Assembly: GCA_020832305.1 (NCBI GenBank) | Contig: JAFIEV010000071.1 | Location: 62,001-126,000, forward strand | Length of the DNA: 64,000 bases | DNA from: Cyclobacteriaceae bacterium | Lineage (GTDB): Bacteria > Bacteroidota > Bacteroidia > Cytophagales > Cyclobacteriaceae | Direction: 5' to 3' | In this document: positions 52,759-64,000 of the stretch, one piece after another | How the letters are laid out: each line of letters starts with the position of its first letter | Numbering within the stretch: position 1 is the first letter of the stretch | The notes under the pieces: model-generated | Database searches by the model: none | Seen by the model: the letters and a program-made list of their open reading frames with translations, nothing else | What the model was told of the DNA's origin: nothing | Program-made: the position numbers and the translations under genes

Positions 52759-52818
52759 TCTGAATGAGTTACCAGGTTTGGCTTTTTGAAGGATTCGACA
52801 AAACTTTGTATAAAAATT

Positions 52819-52852
52819 AAAAAAACGGGACAGTGGTACAACCCGTTTTTTT
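52819..52852 (+). terminator. Intrinsic terminator after the M23 peptidase gene
   Basis: AAAAAAACGGG (52819-52829) pairs fully with CCCGTTTTTTT (52842-52852) around a 12-base loop. The stem ends in T runs on both strands, so it can work in both directions. It lies 61 bp after the peptidase stop. Confidence 0.92.
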
Positions 52853-52980
52853 CTTGCCCTTTTGATGGGTTTTAATATACATTAATACATTTTTAACTTA
52901 AATATTACATTAAATTTTAATACCGGAAGCAATAGTTTTTGGAGATAAAATAATAATATGACTAAATTGATTTCGAATGG

Positions 52981-53325
52981 ATGATTATGCCCTATAAAGA
53001 AAAAGTCATAGAGAAAAAGTATTACTCCATAGGTGAGGTTGCCGATATGTTCGGTGTGGCTACTTCTTTGATCCGCTTTTGGGAAACAGAATTTGATGTT
53101 ATTAAACCCAAAAAGAACAGGAAAGGCAATCGTCAGTTTACCCGCGAAGACATAGATCATATCAGGCTAATTTATAATCTTGTAAAAGAAAAAGGATATA
53201 CACTGCAAGGGGCCAAAGAGCTTATCAAGGGCAATAGTCAATCATTAAAAGACCGCATGCAAATGTTAGACAGCCTCAGGGCCATACGTGAATTCCTTGT
53301 AAGTGTACGCAACAGTTTACCTTAA
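52981..53325 (+). CDS. MerR-family transcriptional regulator
   Basis: A 114-residue regulator with an N-terminal MerR winged helix (KKYYSIGEVADMFGVATSLI, then RFWETEFDVIKPKKN, RKGNRQFTREDIDHIRLIY) and a short dimerisation helix. No cysteine cluster for metal sensing is present, and the C-terminal part is too short for a large ligand domain. Genes of this kind lie beside alaS/M23 genes in many Bacteroidota; the target is unknown. An ATG 6 bp later is an alternative start. dprA follows after 20 bp and may be co-transcribed. Confidence 0.92.
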   Translation: MIMPYKEKVIEKKYYSIGEVADMFGVATSLIRFWETEFDVIKPKKNRKGNRQFTREDIDHIRLIYNLVKEKGYTLQGAKELIKGNSQSLKDRMQMLDSLRAIREFLVSVRNSLP

Positions 53326-53345
53326 TAGTTTAGTTTGGTCTGAAA

Positions 53346-54464
53346 ATGAATAATGAGGAGAAAATCTATCAATTAGCCCTCAGTCGTATTCCCGGAATCG
53401 GTGACATCACCGCTAAAACGCTCTTAAGTTACTGCGGCTCAGCAAGTGCTATATTTCATTCTAATAACAGTAAACTCAACAAAATTCCTGGTATTGGCTC
53501 CTTTACCCTTGGTTCTATAAGAGCTTTCAACGCCTTCGATGAAGCAGCAGATGATGTAAAACGATGTGAAGAACTTGGCGTCGAAATATTATTCCTGACT
53601 GACCCCAGGTACCCAAGAAGGCTCAGACAAATTGCCGATGCCCCAATTGTAATATTTCACAAGGGAAATACCAATCTCAATCCTGTAAAAAGTGTCGCCA
53701 TAGTCGGTACACGTAGTGCAACCTCCTATGGACGTGATTGTGTAGCACGCCTGATCCAGGATTTATCAGTGCACAAACCCTTAATTGTAAGTGGTCTGGC
53801 GTATGGTATAGATATTTATGCACATCGTCATGCCCTGGAAAACAATCTGCAAACTGTTGGCGTAATGGGCAGTGGGCTCGATATTATTTATCCCACTGCT
53901 CATAAATCTACAGCCCGGGATATGTGTGCTTCCGGTGGTTTGATAAGTGAATACAACCTTGGCACCAAACCCGATGCACACAACTTTCCTCAAAGAAATC
54001 GCATTATTGCAGCACTTGCCGATGTGATAATTGTCGTAGAAGCTGCCGAAAAAGGCGGGGCACTGATTACCGCTGAACTTGCCAATGCATATAATCGCGA
54101 TGTGATGGCAGTACCCGGAGACATTCACAAAACCTATTCTAAAGGTTGTAACCTGTTGATCAGAAATCATAAAGCCAGTATTCTTACCGGTATTAGAGAC
54201 CTGGAATATCTCATGAACTGGGACCCTGAAGAAAATGGTTCTTCTGCCAGAGATGAAAAGGAAACTGTACTTCCGGCAGATCTTAGTCCTGAAGAAACAC
54301 TGGTGGTTCAAACCATTATTGAAAATCAAAATGAAATTATTATTGATGAATTGAGCTGGAAGACCCAGATTCAACTCAATAAACTGGCTTCGATTTTACT
54401 TAATCTTGAATTTAAAGGATTGATTAAGGCGCTTCCGGGCAAAAAGTTTAAATTAAACTCCTAA
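53346..54464 (+). CDS. dprA: DNA-processing protein DprA
   Basis: Protein of 372 residues that loads RecA on incoming single-stranded DNA in transformation. An N-terminal helix-hairpin-helix part (LSRIPGIGDITAKTLL, NKIPGIGSFT) precedes the Rossmann-like DprA domain. That domain has VAIVGTRSATSYG, VSGLAYGIDIYAHRHAL, GSGLDIIYP, NFPQRNRIIAALAD, AAEKGGALITAELA and VPGDIHKTYSKGCN. A C-terminal winged-helix-like domain closes it. All conserved blocks are present, so it is likely active. Confidence 0.97.
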   Translation: MNNEEKIYQLALSRIPGIGDITAKTLLSYCGSASAIFHSNNSKLNKIPGIGSFTLGSIRAFNAFDEAADDVKRCEELGVEILFLTDPRYPRRLRQIADAPIVIFHKGNTNLNPVKSVAIVGTRSATSYGRDCVARLIQDLSVHKPLIVSGLAYGIDIYAHRHALENNLQTVGVMGSGLDIIYPTAHKSTARDMCASGGLISEYNLGTKPDAHNFPQRNRIIAALADVIIVVEAAEKGGALITAELANAYNRDVMAVPGDIHKTYSKGCNLLIRNHKASILTGIRDLEYLMNWDPEENGSSARDEKETVLPADLSPEETLVVQTIIENQNEIIIDELSWKTQIQLNKLASILLNLEFKGLIKALPGKKFKLNS

Positions 54465-54644
54465 AAGTGATTCGTCTTTTATGTTTAATGTTTGCAAGAC
54501 CACAACCCGTTCATATTGAGCAGAATAAAATCTCGCCATGGACATTTGAGAGGCTTGAAATGCGCAAAGTATCTTCTGGTATTTTGCCACATTTGAAAAA
54601 TTAATCAAATGAATAAGGCGTTGTATTGAAGTAAAACCAGGTTG

Positions 54645-55748
54645 ATGAGCAAAAATTATTACGAAATACTGGAAATTCCTTTGTCTTCGAACCAGGACGA
54701 AATCAAGAAAGCCTACAGGCAACTTGCTTTTAAGTATCATCCTGACAAAAACCTGGATCAATCAGATGCAGATAAAATATTTGCTGAAATTAATGAAGCC
54801 TACAGCGTATTATCTGATCCTGATTTAAAAGCACGTTACGATTTTAAATTGTTCTATGGTTTTGATTACGCTTTACTCGAATCCCATGTAAACGAAGTTA
54901 CAGAAGTTAATCGCAGACCTCATCCGCCAGCCTACTACCGGCAGGCCCACCATTATGAAAAACAAGAGTACACGCGAACTGCTTATATTCTAAGTGGGCT
55001 TTCCGTTGTACTTTTAATAGGCTTAGTAACGGGTTTTTCGTACTTTATGTTAAAAACCACCTCAGAACGGGATTTTCAAAAAGGTGTTGGGTATTTTCGC
55101 ATGGGTGATCATTATACTGCCCTGGCGCTTTTAAAAAGATCTGTACGGGAATTTGGCGAAAATAACGACCTGGCGTTAATGTTGAGTGGCAAGATCTATG
55201 CAGATTATATCCAGAATTATGAAAGCGCTATAAAAAGTTTTGAAAAGGCCCTCAAATACAAGCCCAATGATTCATTGATCAATGAGATTTATTACTTCAA
55301 AGGGAAGTGCTACAATGAATTAAAGGAATTTGAACAAGCCATTACATATTTTGAGAGGGTAGACCCTTTGAGCTGTAAATCTGACAGTGCTATGTACCAG
55401 GCAGCGCTGATACAAACCCTTAAACTCGGATTATATGATCAGGCACTTGCCAAATTTCAAGCTTTACTGAAACAAAATGAAAATTTCAATGATGCCAGGT
55501 TTTATCTTGCACAGATATTTCAGGCCAGGGAAATGCATTCAGAAGCCTTACGTGAATATGAAAAGCTCCTCACACAGAAATACAATACCGGTATGGTACA
55601 TTTTCTTGCGGCTCTTTCAGAAATTAAAAATGGCAATATGGAAAATGCTTGTTCGCACCTCGATTTATCCATTTCCAGCGGATATAGTGAAGCCCGACCA
55701 CTTCGAAAAATGCATTGTCCAGGCAAGCCTTTTCCGCTCAATCCTTAA
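54645..55748 (+). CDS. DnaJ-domain membrane protein with TPR repeats
   Basis: Protein of 367 residues from the ATG at 54645. The J domain is at the N-terminus (about 1-68) with HPD at 32-34 in KYHPDKN, so it can stimulate a DnaK partner. A membrane helix (about 105-128, [18 protein letters not shown]) follows, then four or five TPR-like helix pairs ([48 protein letters not shown]). The J domain faces the cytoplasm if the single helix is oriented in the usual way. The gene end overlaps the convergent TPR gene by 4 bp. Confidence 0.9.
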   Translation: MSKNYYEILEIPLSSNQDEIKKAYRQLAFKYHPDKNLDQSDADKIFAEINEAYSVLSDPDLKARYDFKLFYGFDYALLESHVNEVTEVNRRPHPPAYYRQAHHYEKQEYTRTAYILSGLSVVLLIGLVTGFSYFMLKTTSERDFQKGVGYFRMGDHYTALALLKRSVREFGENNDLALMLSGKIYADYIQNYESAIKSFEKALKYKPNDSLINEIYYFKGKCYNELKEFEQAITYFERVDPLSCKSDSAMYQAALIQTLKLGLYDQALAKFQALLKQNENFNDARFYLAQIFQAREMHSEALREYEKLLTQKYNTGMVHFLAALSEIKNGNMENACSHLDLSISSGYSEARPLRKMHCPGKPFPLNP

Positions 55749-56365
55749 TAGCGTATATTGGTGCAATGCTTCCTTAGTTCGTCATAGGCTCGCAAATCAC
55801 CCATCTCACCCGCTGTACTCAAATCCCTGCAGCCACTTTCAACAAGACCATATTCTATTTTAATAACACCCCTAAGGAAGTAAGCATCAATGTTTTTTGG
55901 ATTTTTTTCAATGATTTTATCACAATCCAATATGGCTTCATTATAAGCAGAAAGCATCAGTTTGGCCTGGCCCCTTTTATAATAAACTTCGAGCATTTCA
56001 GTATTCATGTCAATAACGGTCGTATAATCCAGAATAGCTCCATTGTAATCCTGTGTAATATATTTTACATCGCCTCTGGCAATTATTGCTTCCTTACAAT
56101 CAGGTTTAAGCGAAATACTTTTTTCGAAATCGCGAAGTGCTCCCTGAAAGTCCCCCATACGCTTTTTTATATTTCCTCTTACAAGGTATGCTTTTTCATA
56201 ATTTTGATCTTCTTCCAGGGCTCTTTTCAGGACGATCAATGCTGAGGAAAAGTCGTTTTTTTCATAGAACAAAGTAGCCTCATTTGTAAGTTTTTCTGCC
56301 TGAGACTGTGCCACAACTGCAAAACCTGTGGTTAAAAGCCATAAAAACACAAGCGCTTTCTTCAT
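55745..56365 (-). CDS. Exported TPR-repeat protein
   Basis: Protein of 206 residues with a signal peptide (about 1-19, ending VVAQ) and about five tetratricopeptide repeats ([68 protein letters not shown], and a last [14 protein letters not shown]). It is a periplasmic or surface scaffold with unknown partners. It converges with the J-domain gene, sharing 4 bp at the stops. The repeats look regular and intact. Confidence 0.9.
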   Translation of the reverse strand: MKKALVFLWLLTTGFAVVAQSQAEKLTNEATLFYEKNDFSSALIVLKRALEEDQNYEKAYLVRGNIKKRMGDFQGALRDFEKSISLKPDCKEAIIARGDVKYITQDYNGAILDYTTVIDMNTEMLEVYYKRGQAKLMLSAYNEAILDCDKIIEKNPKNIDAYFLRGVIKIEYGLVESGCRDLSTAGEMGDLRAYDELRKHCTNIRY

Positions 56366-56518
56366 GATCCCATAATTTTAAGTCCAAATCATCTTTACAG
56401 ACCTAAATTAAGAAGAAAGCACTTACCAGAAACATTTCGGCCTTTCAGATAAGACCTGCACCATGTAAGGTCTAAGAAGTGGAAACACACAAAGGATCGG
56501 TTATGTACGGTTATTTAC

Positions 56519-59500
56519 TCAATATGCCAGTACCGGAGACAACCATTTTTCGATTTCTTCAATTGACATTCCTTTACGCAGTGCATAATCAATTACCTGA
56601 TCTTTAGTTATTTTACCCAAACCAAAATACTTAGATTCGGGATGGCTGAAATACCATCCACTCACAGAAGCCGCAGGATACATTGCAAAATTTTCGGTTA
56701 ACCGAACAGAAGATCGCTTTTCGGCCTCGAGCAATTGAAATAAGGTTTTTTTCTCAAGGTGATCTGGACATGCCGGATATCCTGGTGCTGGGCGAATCCC
56801 CATATATTTTTCTTTGATTAAATCATCATTGGCTAATTTTTCCTCACGACTGTACCCCCATAATTCTTTTCTTACGATTTCATGAAGATATTCGGCAAAT
56901 GCTTCAGCTAACCGATCTGCCAGGGCTTTTACCATAATACTATTGTAATCGTCGAGTTCCCTTTCATAAGACGCTGCAAGCTCATCTGCATTTATTCCCG
57001 CCGTTACAATAAAGGCACCAACATAGTCAGGTATCTGTGATTCAACAGGTGCAATAAAGTCGCTCAGGCAAAGATTGGCAAGATTGGCAGCTTTTTTATT
57101 TTGTTGCCTCAAGAAGAACAATTTTGAAACCATTTTGCTGCGGTCTTCAACATTGGATTGAGGATCAAATTGATAGATTTCCACATCATCGCCATTGGCA
57201 TTGGCAGGGAAAAATCCTACCAGCCCCTCGACTTTGATTTTCTGATGGGCACATATATCTTTGAGCAGTACCTGGGCATCATCAAATAATTTAACGGCCT
57301 CACTTCCCACTACCGGATCGTCAAATATGCGGGGATATTTCCCAATCAATTCCCATGAGAGAAAAAATGGTGTCCAGTCGATATAGGGCACAAGTGTTTC
57401 TAGACTGATGTCTTTAAATTCCCTTACTCCAAGAAAAGACGGTTTAACAATGTTGGATTGTGACCAGTCAATTACAGTGTAATTTGCCCTTGCTTCTTCA
57501 ATTGATATATAGTTTTTGGCATCTTGTTTACGTGCATGATCTTCACGTAATTCAGCATAGGTTTGCTTAACAGAGCTGATATATTTTGTGATGTTATCGG
57601 TATTTTCAGAAGTCAGCTGAGAGGCCACAGGAACAGCTTTAGATGCATCGAGGACATGAATCACGGGACCACTGTACTTAGGGTCGATTTTAACCGCTGT
57701 ATGGATGCGGGAAGTTGTTGCCCCTCCAATAAGCAGAGGAATGCTAAGCCCTCTTCGTTGCAACTCAGATGCCACATAGGCCATTTCATCAAGGGATGGT
57801 GTAATCAAGCCACTGAGGCCTATAATATCTACTTTCTCCCTTATGGCTGTATCGATTATCTTATCGGCGGCTACCATTACTCCCAGATCGATGATTTCAA
57901 AATTATTACATGCCATCACCACCCCGACAATGTTTTTTCCTATATCGTGAACATCTCCCTTTACGGTAGCCATAAGAATTTTACCGGTTGGTTTAGATGC
58001 TTCACCGGCAGGCAGGTTTTTCTTTTCTTCCTCTATATATGGAATGAGATATGCCACAGATTTTTTCATGACCCTGGCACTTTTCACGACTTGTGGTAAA
58101 AACATTTTGCCAGCCCCAAAGAGGTCCCCAACAACATTCATCCCATCCATTAAGGGACCTTCAATTACCTGAAGCGGCTTGTTGAATTGCAAACGGGCTT
58201 CTTCTGTATCTTGCTCAATGTATTCTACAATTCCTTTAACCAAGGCGTGGCTCAATCTTTTTTCTACTGGAAGCTGTCGCCAAACATCATCTTTTTCAGC
58301 CTTTTTACCTGCTCCTTTAACTTTCTCAGCATATTCAATAAGTCGTTCGGTAGCATCTTGTCTTCGGTTGAGCAAGACATCTTCTACCCTTTCAAGTAAT
58401 TCAGGCGGAATCTCTTCATAAACTTCAATCATGCCCGCATTTACAATACCCATATCAAGGCCTGCCTTGATTGCATGGTATAAAAATGCAGAGTGCATTG
58501 CCTCACGCACTACATTATTGCCACGGAAAGAAAAAGATATATTACTTACGCCACCACTTACTTTGGCATAGGGTAAATTTTCTTTGATCCACCGTACTGC
58601 GTTAATAAAATCGACTGCATAATTATTATGCTCATCCATACCAGTGGCAACGGTAAGGATGTTAGGATCGAAAATAATATCCTGAGGAGGAAAGCCTACC
58701 TGGTGTACGAGTATGTCATAACAACGTTTACAAATATCGATGCGTCGCTGATAGGTATCTGCCTGGCCATTTTCGTCAAAGGCCATAACCACTACGGCGG
58801 CACCATATTTAAGCAACAGACTTGCCTGGGCAACAAAAGCTTCCTCTCCCTCCTTTAAAGAAATAGAATTGACAATGGGCTTACCCTGAACGCATTTCAG
58901 GCCGGCTTCAATGACTGACCATTTAGAGGAATCAATCATTACAGGTACTCTGGCGATTTCAGGTTCAGAGGCCATTAGATGAAGAAATCTCACCATAACC
59001 TTCTCTGAATCGAGCATACCTTCGTCCATATTTACATCGACTACCTGCGCGCCTCCCTGTACCTGGCCCAGGGCGATTTCCAGGGCTTCTTCGTATTTTT
59101 CTTCTTTAATTAATTTGGCAAATTTTATTGAGCCAGCCACATTGGTGCGTTCTCCAATGTTTACAAACATAGTTTGGTCATCGATTTCCAGTGGTTCGAG
59201 GCCGCTTAAATACATTTTATTATCTTTAACCGGCACAACTCTTGGTGAAAATTTTGCCACGGCTTTTACGATGGCCGATATATGGCCGGGAGTCGTACCG
59301 CAACATCCGCCTGCAATATTTAACAGACCTTCCTGTGCGAACTCACCAATTATTTTTGCCATATATTCAGGAGATTCATCATACAGGCCAAATTCATTAG
59401 GCAATCCGGCATTGGGATGAATACTCACGAAAAATGGTGCTTTATTTGACAAGGTTTGCAAGTATTGCCGCATCATATCAGCACCCAGGGCACAATTTAA

Positions 59501-60217
59501 GCCAATAGATAAAAGATCAAAATGGCGCAATGATGTCAGAAAAGCCTCTGTGGTTTGTCCGCTGAGTGTCCTTCCGCTGGCATCGGTTATTGTGCCCGAA
59601 ATCATCACCGGAATTCTCATTTTTCTTTCAGCAAACAAGTCATCAATTGCAAAAAGTGCTGCCTTGGCATTGAGTGTATCAAATACAGTTTCAACCAGTA
59701 AAAGATCAACACCCCCATCAATAAGTGCTCCTGCCTGTTGTTTATAGGCAATTACAAGCTCATCAAAACTGATGCCCCTGAACCCCGGATCGTTCACATC
59801 CGGTGAAATAGATGCGGTTCTATTTGTTGGGCCCATAGAACCAGCTACAAACCTCGGCTTTTGCGGATTTAATTTTGTAAAATGGAGGGCAGATTCTCTG
59901 GCAATTCTTGCTGCTTCATAATTAATATCATAAACAGCATCTTCGAGGTGGTAATCGGCCTGGGCGATGGTGGTCGAACTAAATGTATTGGTTTCTGCAA
60001 TATCTGCACCTGCTTCAAAATAAGCATCATGGATATCCCTAATCACATCTGGCCGGGTGAGGGTGAGCAGGTCGTTATTTCCTTTCAGAGAATACTGATG
60101 GCTGGCAAAACGTTCAGCCCTGAAATCTTTTTCCTCCAACCGGTAAGACTGAATCATTGTGCCCATGGCGCCATCCAAAACGAGAATTTTCTCCTTGAGA
60201 ATTTCTTCAATTTTCAT
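56519..60217 (-). CDS. metH: Cobalamin-dependent methionine synthase
   Basis: A full-length enzyme of 1232 residues that transfers a methyl group from methyltetrahydrofolate to homocysteine. Domains in order: homocysteine-binding (about 1-320; [11 protein letters not shown], zinc Cys in GGCCGTTPG), pterin-binding (about 345-610; [24 protein letters not shown]), cobalamin-binding (about 640-880; the cobalt-ligand motif [11 protein letters not shown]), and SAM-dependent reactivation domain (about 900-1232; [12 protein letters not shown]). It lies under a SAM-I riboswitch, so its expression should fall when SAM is high. No cobalamin riboswitch was seen. Confidence 0.98.
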   Translation of the reverse strand: MKIEEILKEKILVLDGAMGTMIQSYRLEEKDFRAERFASHQYSLKGNNDLLTLTRPDVIRDIHDAYFEAGADIAETNTFSSTTIAQADYHLEDAVYDINYEAARIARESALHFTKLNPQKPRFVAGSMGPTNRTASISPDVNDPGFRGISFDELVIAYKQQAGALIDGGVDLLLVETVFDTLNAKAALFAIDDLFAERKMRIPVMISGTITDASGRTLSGQTTEAFLTSLRHFDLLSIGLNCALGADMMRQYLQTLSNKAPFFVSIHPNAGLPNEFGLYDESPEYMAKIIGEFAQEGLLNIAGGCCGTTPGHISAIVKAVAKFSPRVVPVKDNKMYLSGLEPLEIDDQTMFVNIGERTNVAGSIKFAKLIKEEKYEEALEIALGQVQGGAQVVDVNMDEGMLDSEKVMVRFLHLMASEPEIARVPVMIDSSKWSVIEAGLKCVQGKPIVNSISLKEGEEAFVAQASLLLKYGAAVVVMAFDENGQADTYQRRIDICKRCYDILVHQVGFPPQDIIFDPNILTVATGMDEHNNYAVDFINAVRWIKENLPYAKVSGGVSNISFSFRGNNVVREAMHSAFLYHAIKAGLDMGIVNAGMIEVYEEIPPELLERVEDVLLNRRQDATERLIEYAEKVKGAGKKAEKDDVWRQLPVEKRLSHALVKGIVEYIEQDTEEARLQFNKPLQVIEGPLMDGMNVVGDLFGAGKMFLPQVVKSARVMKKSVAYLIPYIEEEKKNLPAGEASKPTGKILMATVKGDVHDIGKNIVGVVMACNNFEIIDLGVMVAADKIIDTAIREKVDIIGLSGLITPSLDEMAYVASELQRRGLSIPLLIGGATTSRIHTAVKIDPKYSGPVIHVLDASKAVPVASQLTSENTDNITKYISSVKQTYAELREDHARKQDAKNYISIEEARANYTVIDWSQSNIVKPSFLGVREFKDISLETLVPYIDWTPFFLSWELIGKYPRIFDDPVVGSEAVKLFDDAQVLLKDICAHQKIKVEGLVGFFPANANGDDVEIYQFDPQSNVEDRSKMVSKLFFLRQQNKKAANLANLCLSDFIAPVESQIPDYVGAFIVTAGINADELAASYERELDDYNSIMVKALADRLAEAFAEYLHEIVRKELWGYSREEKLANDDLIKEKYMGIRPAPGYPACPDHLEKKTLFQLLEAEKRSSVRLTENFAMYPAASVSGWYFSHPESKYFGLGKITKDQVIDYALRKGMSIEEIEKWLSPVLAY

Positions 60218-60277
60218 AAAAGTAATTGCAATTTAAAAGTTAAGATATTATCAAGAAGATGGGCGAAAAGATCAGAA

Positions 60278-60376
60278 CTTATCTGCCTTGGTTCATCCAA
60301 GCGGGAGTTGGCACCTTCATTATTAAGAGGTTGCCAAGACATCAACGGGCCCGATCCCTCAGTCTTTCTTGATAAG
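60278..60376 (-). ncRNA. SAM-I (S-box) riboswitch upstream of metH
   Basis: Read leftward the element begins CTTATCAAGA, contains GAGGGATCGGGCCCG, TTGGCAACC, AAGGTGCCAACTCC and GGATGAACCAAGG, and closes with GCAGATAAG. These are the P1 to P4 blocks of the SAM-I aptamer in the right order, with CTTATC and GATAAG forming P1. It lies 60 bp before the metH start. No clear terminator follows P1, so control may act on translation or by a hidden hairpin. Confidence 0.93.
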
Positions 60377-60380
60377 CGAA

Positions 60381-60413
60381 GCAAAATAAAGCATTTACTA
60401 AATCATTAACAAA
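60381..60413 (-). promoter_or_regulatory. Promoter of the metH leader
   Basis: Read leftward, TTTG (60410-60413) is separated by 21 bp from TATTTTGC (60381-60388), close to the Bacteroidota -33/-7 pattern. The riboswitch begins 4 bp later, so transcription would start almost at its first stem. A small dyad AATCAT/ATGATT (60401-60418) surrounds the -33 box and may be an operator or mark the end of the ppk1 transcript. Confidence 0.6.
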
Positions 60414-60425
60414 TGATTATCATGT

Positions 60426-62537
60426 TCAGAACAATTTTATGTCTAAAATGTCGTGGAGTGAGAGTTTAAAAAATTCTTTATGGATATTAAATGGCGCACT
60501 TTCACCTGGGGTTTTACGTGTATAGGTACCATCTTCATTCATTATATATGAATTTACATTGTCCAGCAGGTTATAGCGGAGTATATTCGTTGCCTGTTGC
60601 CTTAATACCGGGTCTATGATGCTGAAAAGCGATTCGATGCGCCGATCGAAACTTCTCACCATAATATCAGCACTACCGCTGTAGACCAGTGGGTCTCCAT
60701 CATTGTGAAAATAATAGATTCTTGAATGCTCAAGAAAATCTCCAACAATAGACAATACCTGAATATTATCACTGAGTCCTTTTCTGCCAGGTCTCAGGCA
60801 ACACATCCCTCTTACGACCAGTATAATTTTTACACCCGCTTGTGATGCTTTATACAATTCACTAATCACTAATTTATCTTGTAATGAATTGATCTTTACA
60901 GCAATTCCGGCTGTTTTTCCTGCCGTGGCCTTTTCTGTTTCCTTAGCTATAAGATCTATGAGCCGACTACGCATTTCATGTGGCGCCGTTATAAGATTTT
61001 GATAAATTCTGGGTTGAGAATGGCCTGTTATAGCATTAAAAAACTCCGACACATCATGTGCATAAATTTCCTGAGTTGTAAGTAAACCAATATCTGTGTA
61101 CATTCTGCTGGTGGTTTCATTGTAATTGCCACTCGACATGTGTACATATCTGGTAACTTTTTCACCCTCCTTACGCACTATAAGCATAAGTTTTGTGTGG
61201 GTTTTCAGATTTTCTATACCATAAATTACGAAACAACCTGCTTCCTGTAGTCTTTTGGCTTCATTGATATTGTTTTCTTCATCAAATCTCGCCTTTACTT
61301 CAAATAAAACAGAGACATGTTTTCCATTTTCTGCTGCACGTAAAAGTGCATTTACAATTCTTGATTCTTTTGCCAGCCGGTATATGGTGATTTTTATAGC
61401 CAGTACTTTTGGATCTTCAGCTGCTTTTTCCAGTAAAATGAGCAGAGGTTCGACTGAATTATAGGGATGATGCAAAAAGATGTCTCTGTTTTTTAAAACT
61501 TCAAGAATGTCATCCTTCCCATTTTCAGGATAAGTGAGCGGTGCAACCGGTGCATGTATTTTTGGAATACGATCTTTAAACTCATCGTGGTTTATAACCT
61601 GCCAGAATACGGTATAGTCGATTATATCATCTTTGGTGACTATAAAGATATTATCCTCATCGATATTCCAGCGGTTTTTAAGAATTTTAAGCATCCATGG
61701 ATTAGGCTCTTCCTCAATTTCTAGCCTAACCACTCGGCCGGTTTTCCTTGTTTTTAGTTTTCTTTTTAGTTCCTCCAGGAAATTCGCTTCTATATCATCA
61801 CTTTCATCCAGGGTAAAATCACCATTTCGGGTTATTCTGAAAAGACTAGACGACTCTATGGTGACGTTTCTGAAGAGTTTATGAATAAACGTGTGAATAA
61901 TGTCTTCTATAGGAACAAATATTAGCAAATCATCTCTTTCAATTTCATAAAATCTCGGTAAATTTTGAGGTATCTGGATAAATGAAAGCTTTCTTTTATC
62001 TGCGTCGTCTTCTTCATCGACGGTTATCACCCCAAAAATTAAAATTTTATTCATCAACAATGGAAAAGGATGATAGCTGTCGTATGCCATTGGCGTGAGC
62101 ATAGGAAAAACAGTCCTTTTAAAAAAATGCTTGACTTTTTCCAGCTCATGTTCCCATAATTCATGACATTTCATGAGTGCAAAACCATTATCCCTGAACT
62201 TTGGCTGCAGGTCGTTGAGGAATAGTGAGGTTTGCTCTCTGTAAAAAGCTTGTGTATCGGTAAGTAGTTTTTTTCTAAAGGGACCTTCCCGCAGACCTGA
62301 GTAATCTATCCGTTCTTTTTTATAATCGAGATAATTGTATAAACTTCCTACCCTGATCATGAAGAATTCATCAAGATTTGAAGCTGTAATGGCCAGAAAC
62401 TTTAATTTTTCAAAAATATTCCTTCCCGGTTCAATGGCCTGATCCAGTACGCGGTAATTGAATTGCAACCATGATAAATCACGACTGATTAATCTGCTCT
62501 TTTCAATTACGGAATTAACTTTTACCCTTTCTTTCAT
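60426..62537 (-). CDS. ppk1: Polyphosphate kinase 1
   Basis: Enzyme of 703 residues that makes polyphosphate from ATP. The N-terminal helical part (LSWLQFNYRVLDQA, ASNLDEFFMIRVG) and middle domains lead to the catalytic pair of phospholipase-D-like domains. The phosphorylated His lies in THTKLMLIVR, followed by YVHMSSGNYNETTSRMYTD. The second conserved His is in LEHSRIYYFHND, with GRKGLSDNI before it. It is usually active at the inner membrane. It lies 45 bp downstream of gyrB on the same strand. Confidence 0.97.
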   Translation of the reverse strand: MKERVKVNSVIEKSRLISRDLSWLQFNYRVLDQAIEPGRNIFEKLKFLAITASNLDEFFMIRVGSLYNYLDYKKERIDYSGLREGPFRKKLLTDTQAFYREQTSLFLNDLQPKFRDNGFALMKCHELWEHELEKVKHFFKRTVFPMLTPMAYDSYHPFPLLMNKILIFGVITVDEEDDADKRKLSFIQIPQNLPRFYEIERDDLLIFVPIEDIIHTFIHKLFRNVTIESSSLFRITRNGDFTLDESDDIEANFLEELKRKLKTRKTGRVVRLEIEEEPNPWMLKILKNRWNIDEDNIFIVTKDDIIDYTVFWQVINHDEFKDRIPKIHAPVAPLTYPENGKDDILEVLKNRDIFLHHPYNSVEPLLILLEKAAEDPKVLAIKITIYRLAKESRIVNALLRAAENGKHVSVLFEVKARFDEENNINEAKRLQEAGCFVIYGIENLKTHTKLMLIVRKEGEKVTRYVHMSSGNYNETTSRMYTDIGLLTTQEIYAHDVSEFFNAITGHSQPRIYQNLITAPHEMRSRLIDLIAKETEKATAGKTAGIAVKINSLQDKLVISELYKASQAGVKIILVVRGMCCLRPGRKGLSDNIQVLSIVGDFLEHSRIYYFHNDGDPLVYSGSADIMVRSFDRRIESLFSIIDPVLRQQATNILRYNLLDNVNSYIMNEDGTYTRKTPGESAPFNIHKEFFKLSLHDILDIKLF

Positions 62538-62582
62538 GCCCAGTCAGAATTTTTAAAAAATTTTGATCAGCAATTTAAAAAA

Positions 62583-64000
<1,418 letters not shown>

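Noticed and set aside
55477-55863. A 128-codon rightward frame overlapping the end of the J-domain gene
   Set aside because: It overlaps the TPR part of the J-domain gene and the convergent gene, and its sequence has no protein-like pattern.
56452-56473. Terminator after metH
   Set aside because: AGACCT/AGGTCT is only a 6-bp stem with no T tract on the leftward strand.

Overview
The window looks like chromosomal DNA of a member of the Bacteroidota, probably of the Cytophagales type. The signs are an OMP_b-brl_3-type TonB receptor with a carboxypeptidase-regulatory-like N-terminus, a PorT-like barrel, GH92/GH31/GH130 enzymes, TlpA/DUF4369 thioredoxin, the alaS-M23-MerR-dprA gene order, and -7 boxes of the TAnnTTTG type. 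The genus cannot be fixed from sequence alone. Both edges cut genes: a TonB receptor at 1 and gyrB at 64000. No rRNA, tRNA or CRISPR array was seen.

Region 1 (1-4.0 kb): response regulator, histidine kinase and TonB-dependent receptor, all leftward, then an exported protein of unknown function. Region 2 (4.2-15.5 kb) reads like a signalling and envelope-stress island: a lipoprotein M48 protease, a CheB-CheR-PAS fusion, a PAS-only protein, a PorT-like barrel, an OmpA/glycine-zipper lipoprotein, an AraC-type regulator with an HMA-like N-terminus, three small membrane proteins, an AI-2E-family permease and a hybrid PAS histidine kinase. Region 3 (15.7-22.1 kb) is a tightly packed five-gene glycan operon: GH130, a GT4 fused to an alpha-helical C-terminal domain, a PIG-L deacetylase, a second GT4, and a GH100/debranching-like enzyme. 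I do not recognise it as a described pathway. Region 4 (22.2-25.2 kb) is a MlaE-MlaF-MlaD lipid-transport set followed by a small membrane protein.

Region 5 (25.9-35.7 kb) holds lipid- and glycan-active enzymes (ceramidase-like, alpha/beta hydrolase, GH92, GH31), a 727-residue 2OG-Fe(II) oxygenase-like protein, a shortened KilA-N-family protein and two tandem repeat units with compensatory stem changes. Region 6 (36-45.7 kb) is leuS followed by a type I restriction-modification operon, hsdR-BRO-hsdM-hsdS. It is flanked by relics of a HTH regulator and of a PIN-domain toxin whose antitoxin survives.

Region 7 (46.2-64 kb) is mostly housekeeping: TlpA-like thioredoxin, gatB, alaS, an M23 peptidase, a MerR regulator, dprA, a DnaJ-TPR protein, a TPR protein, cobalamin-dependent metH under a SAM-I riboswitch with a recognisable promoter, ppk1 and gyrB.

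The least explained items are the glycan operon, the structured tandem repeats at 31.4-31.6 kb, the large 2OG-oxygenase protein and the BRO protein embedded in the restriction operon.
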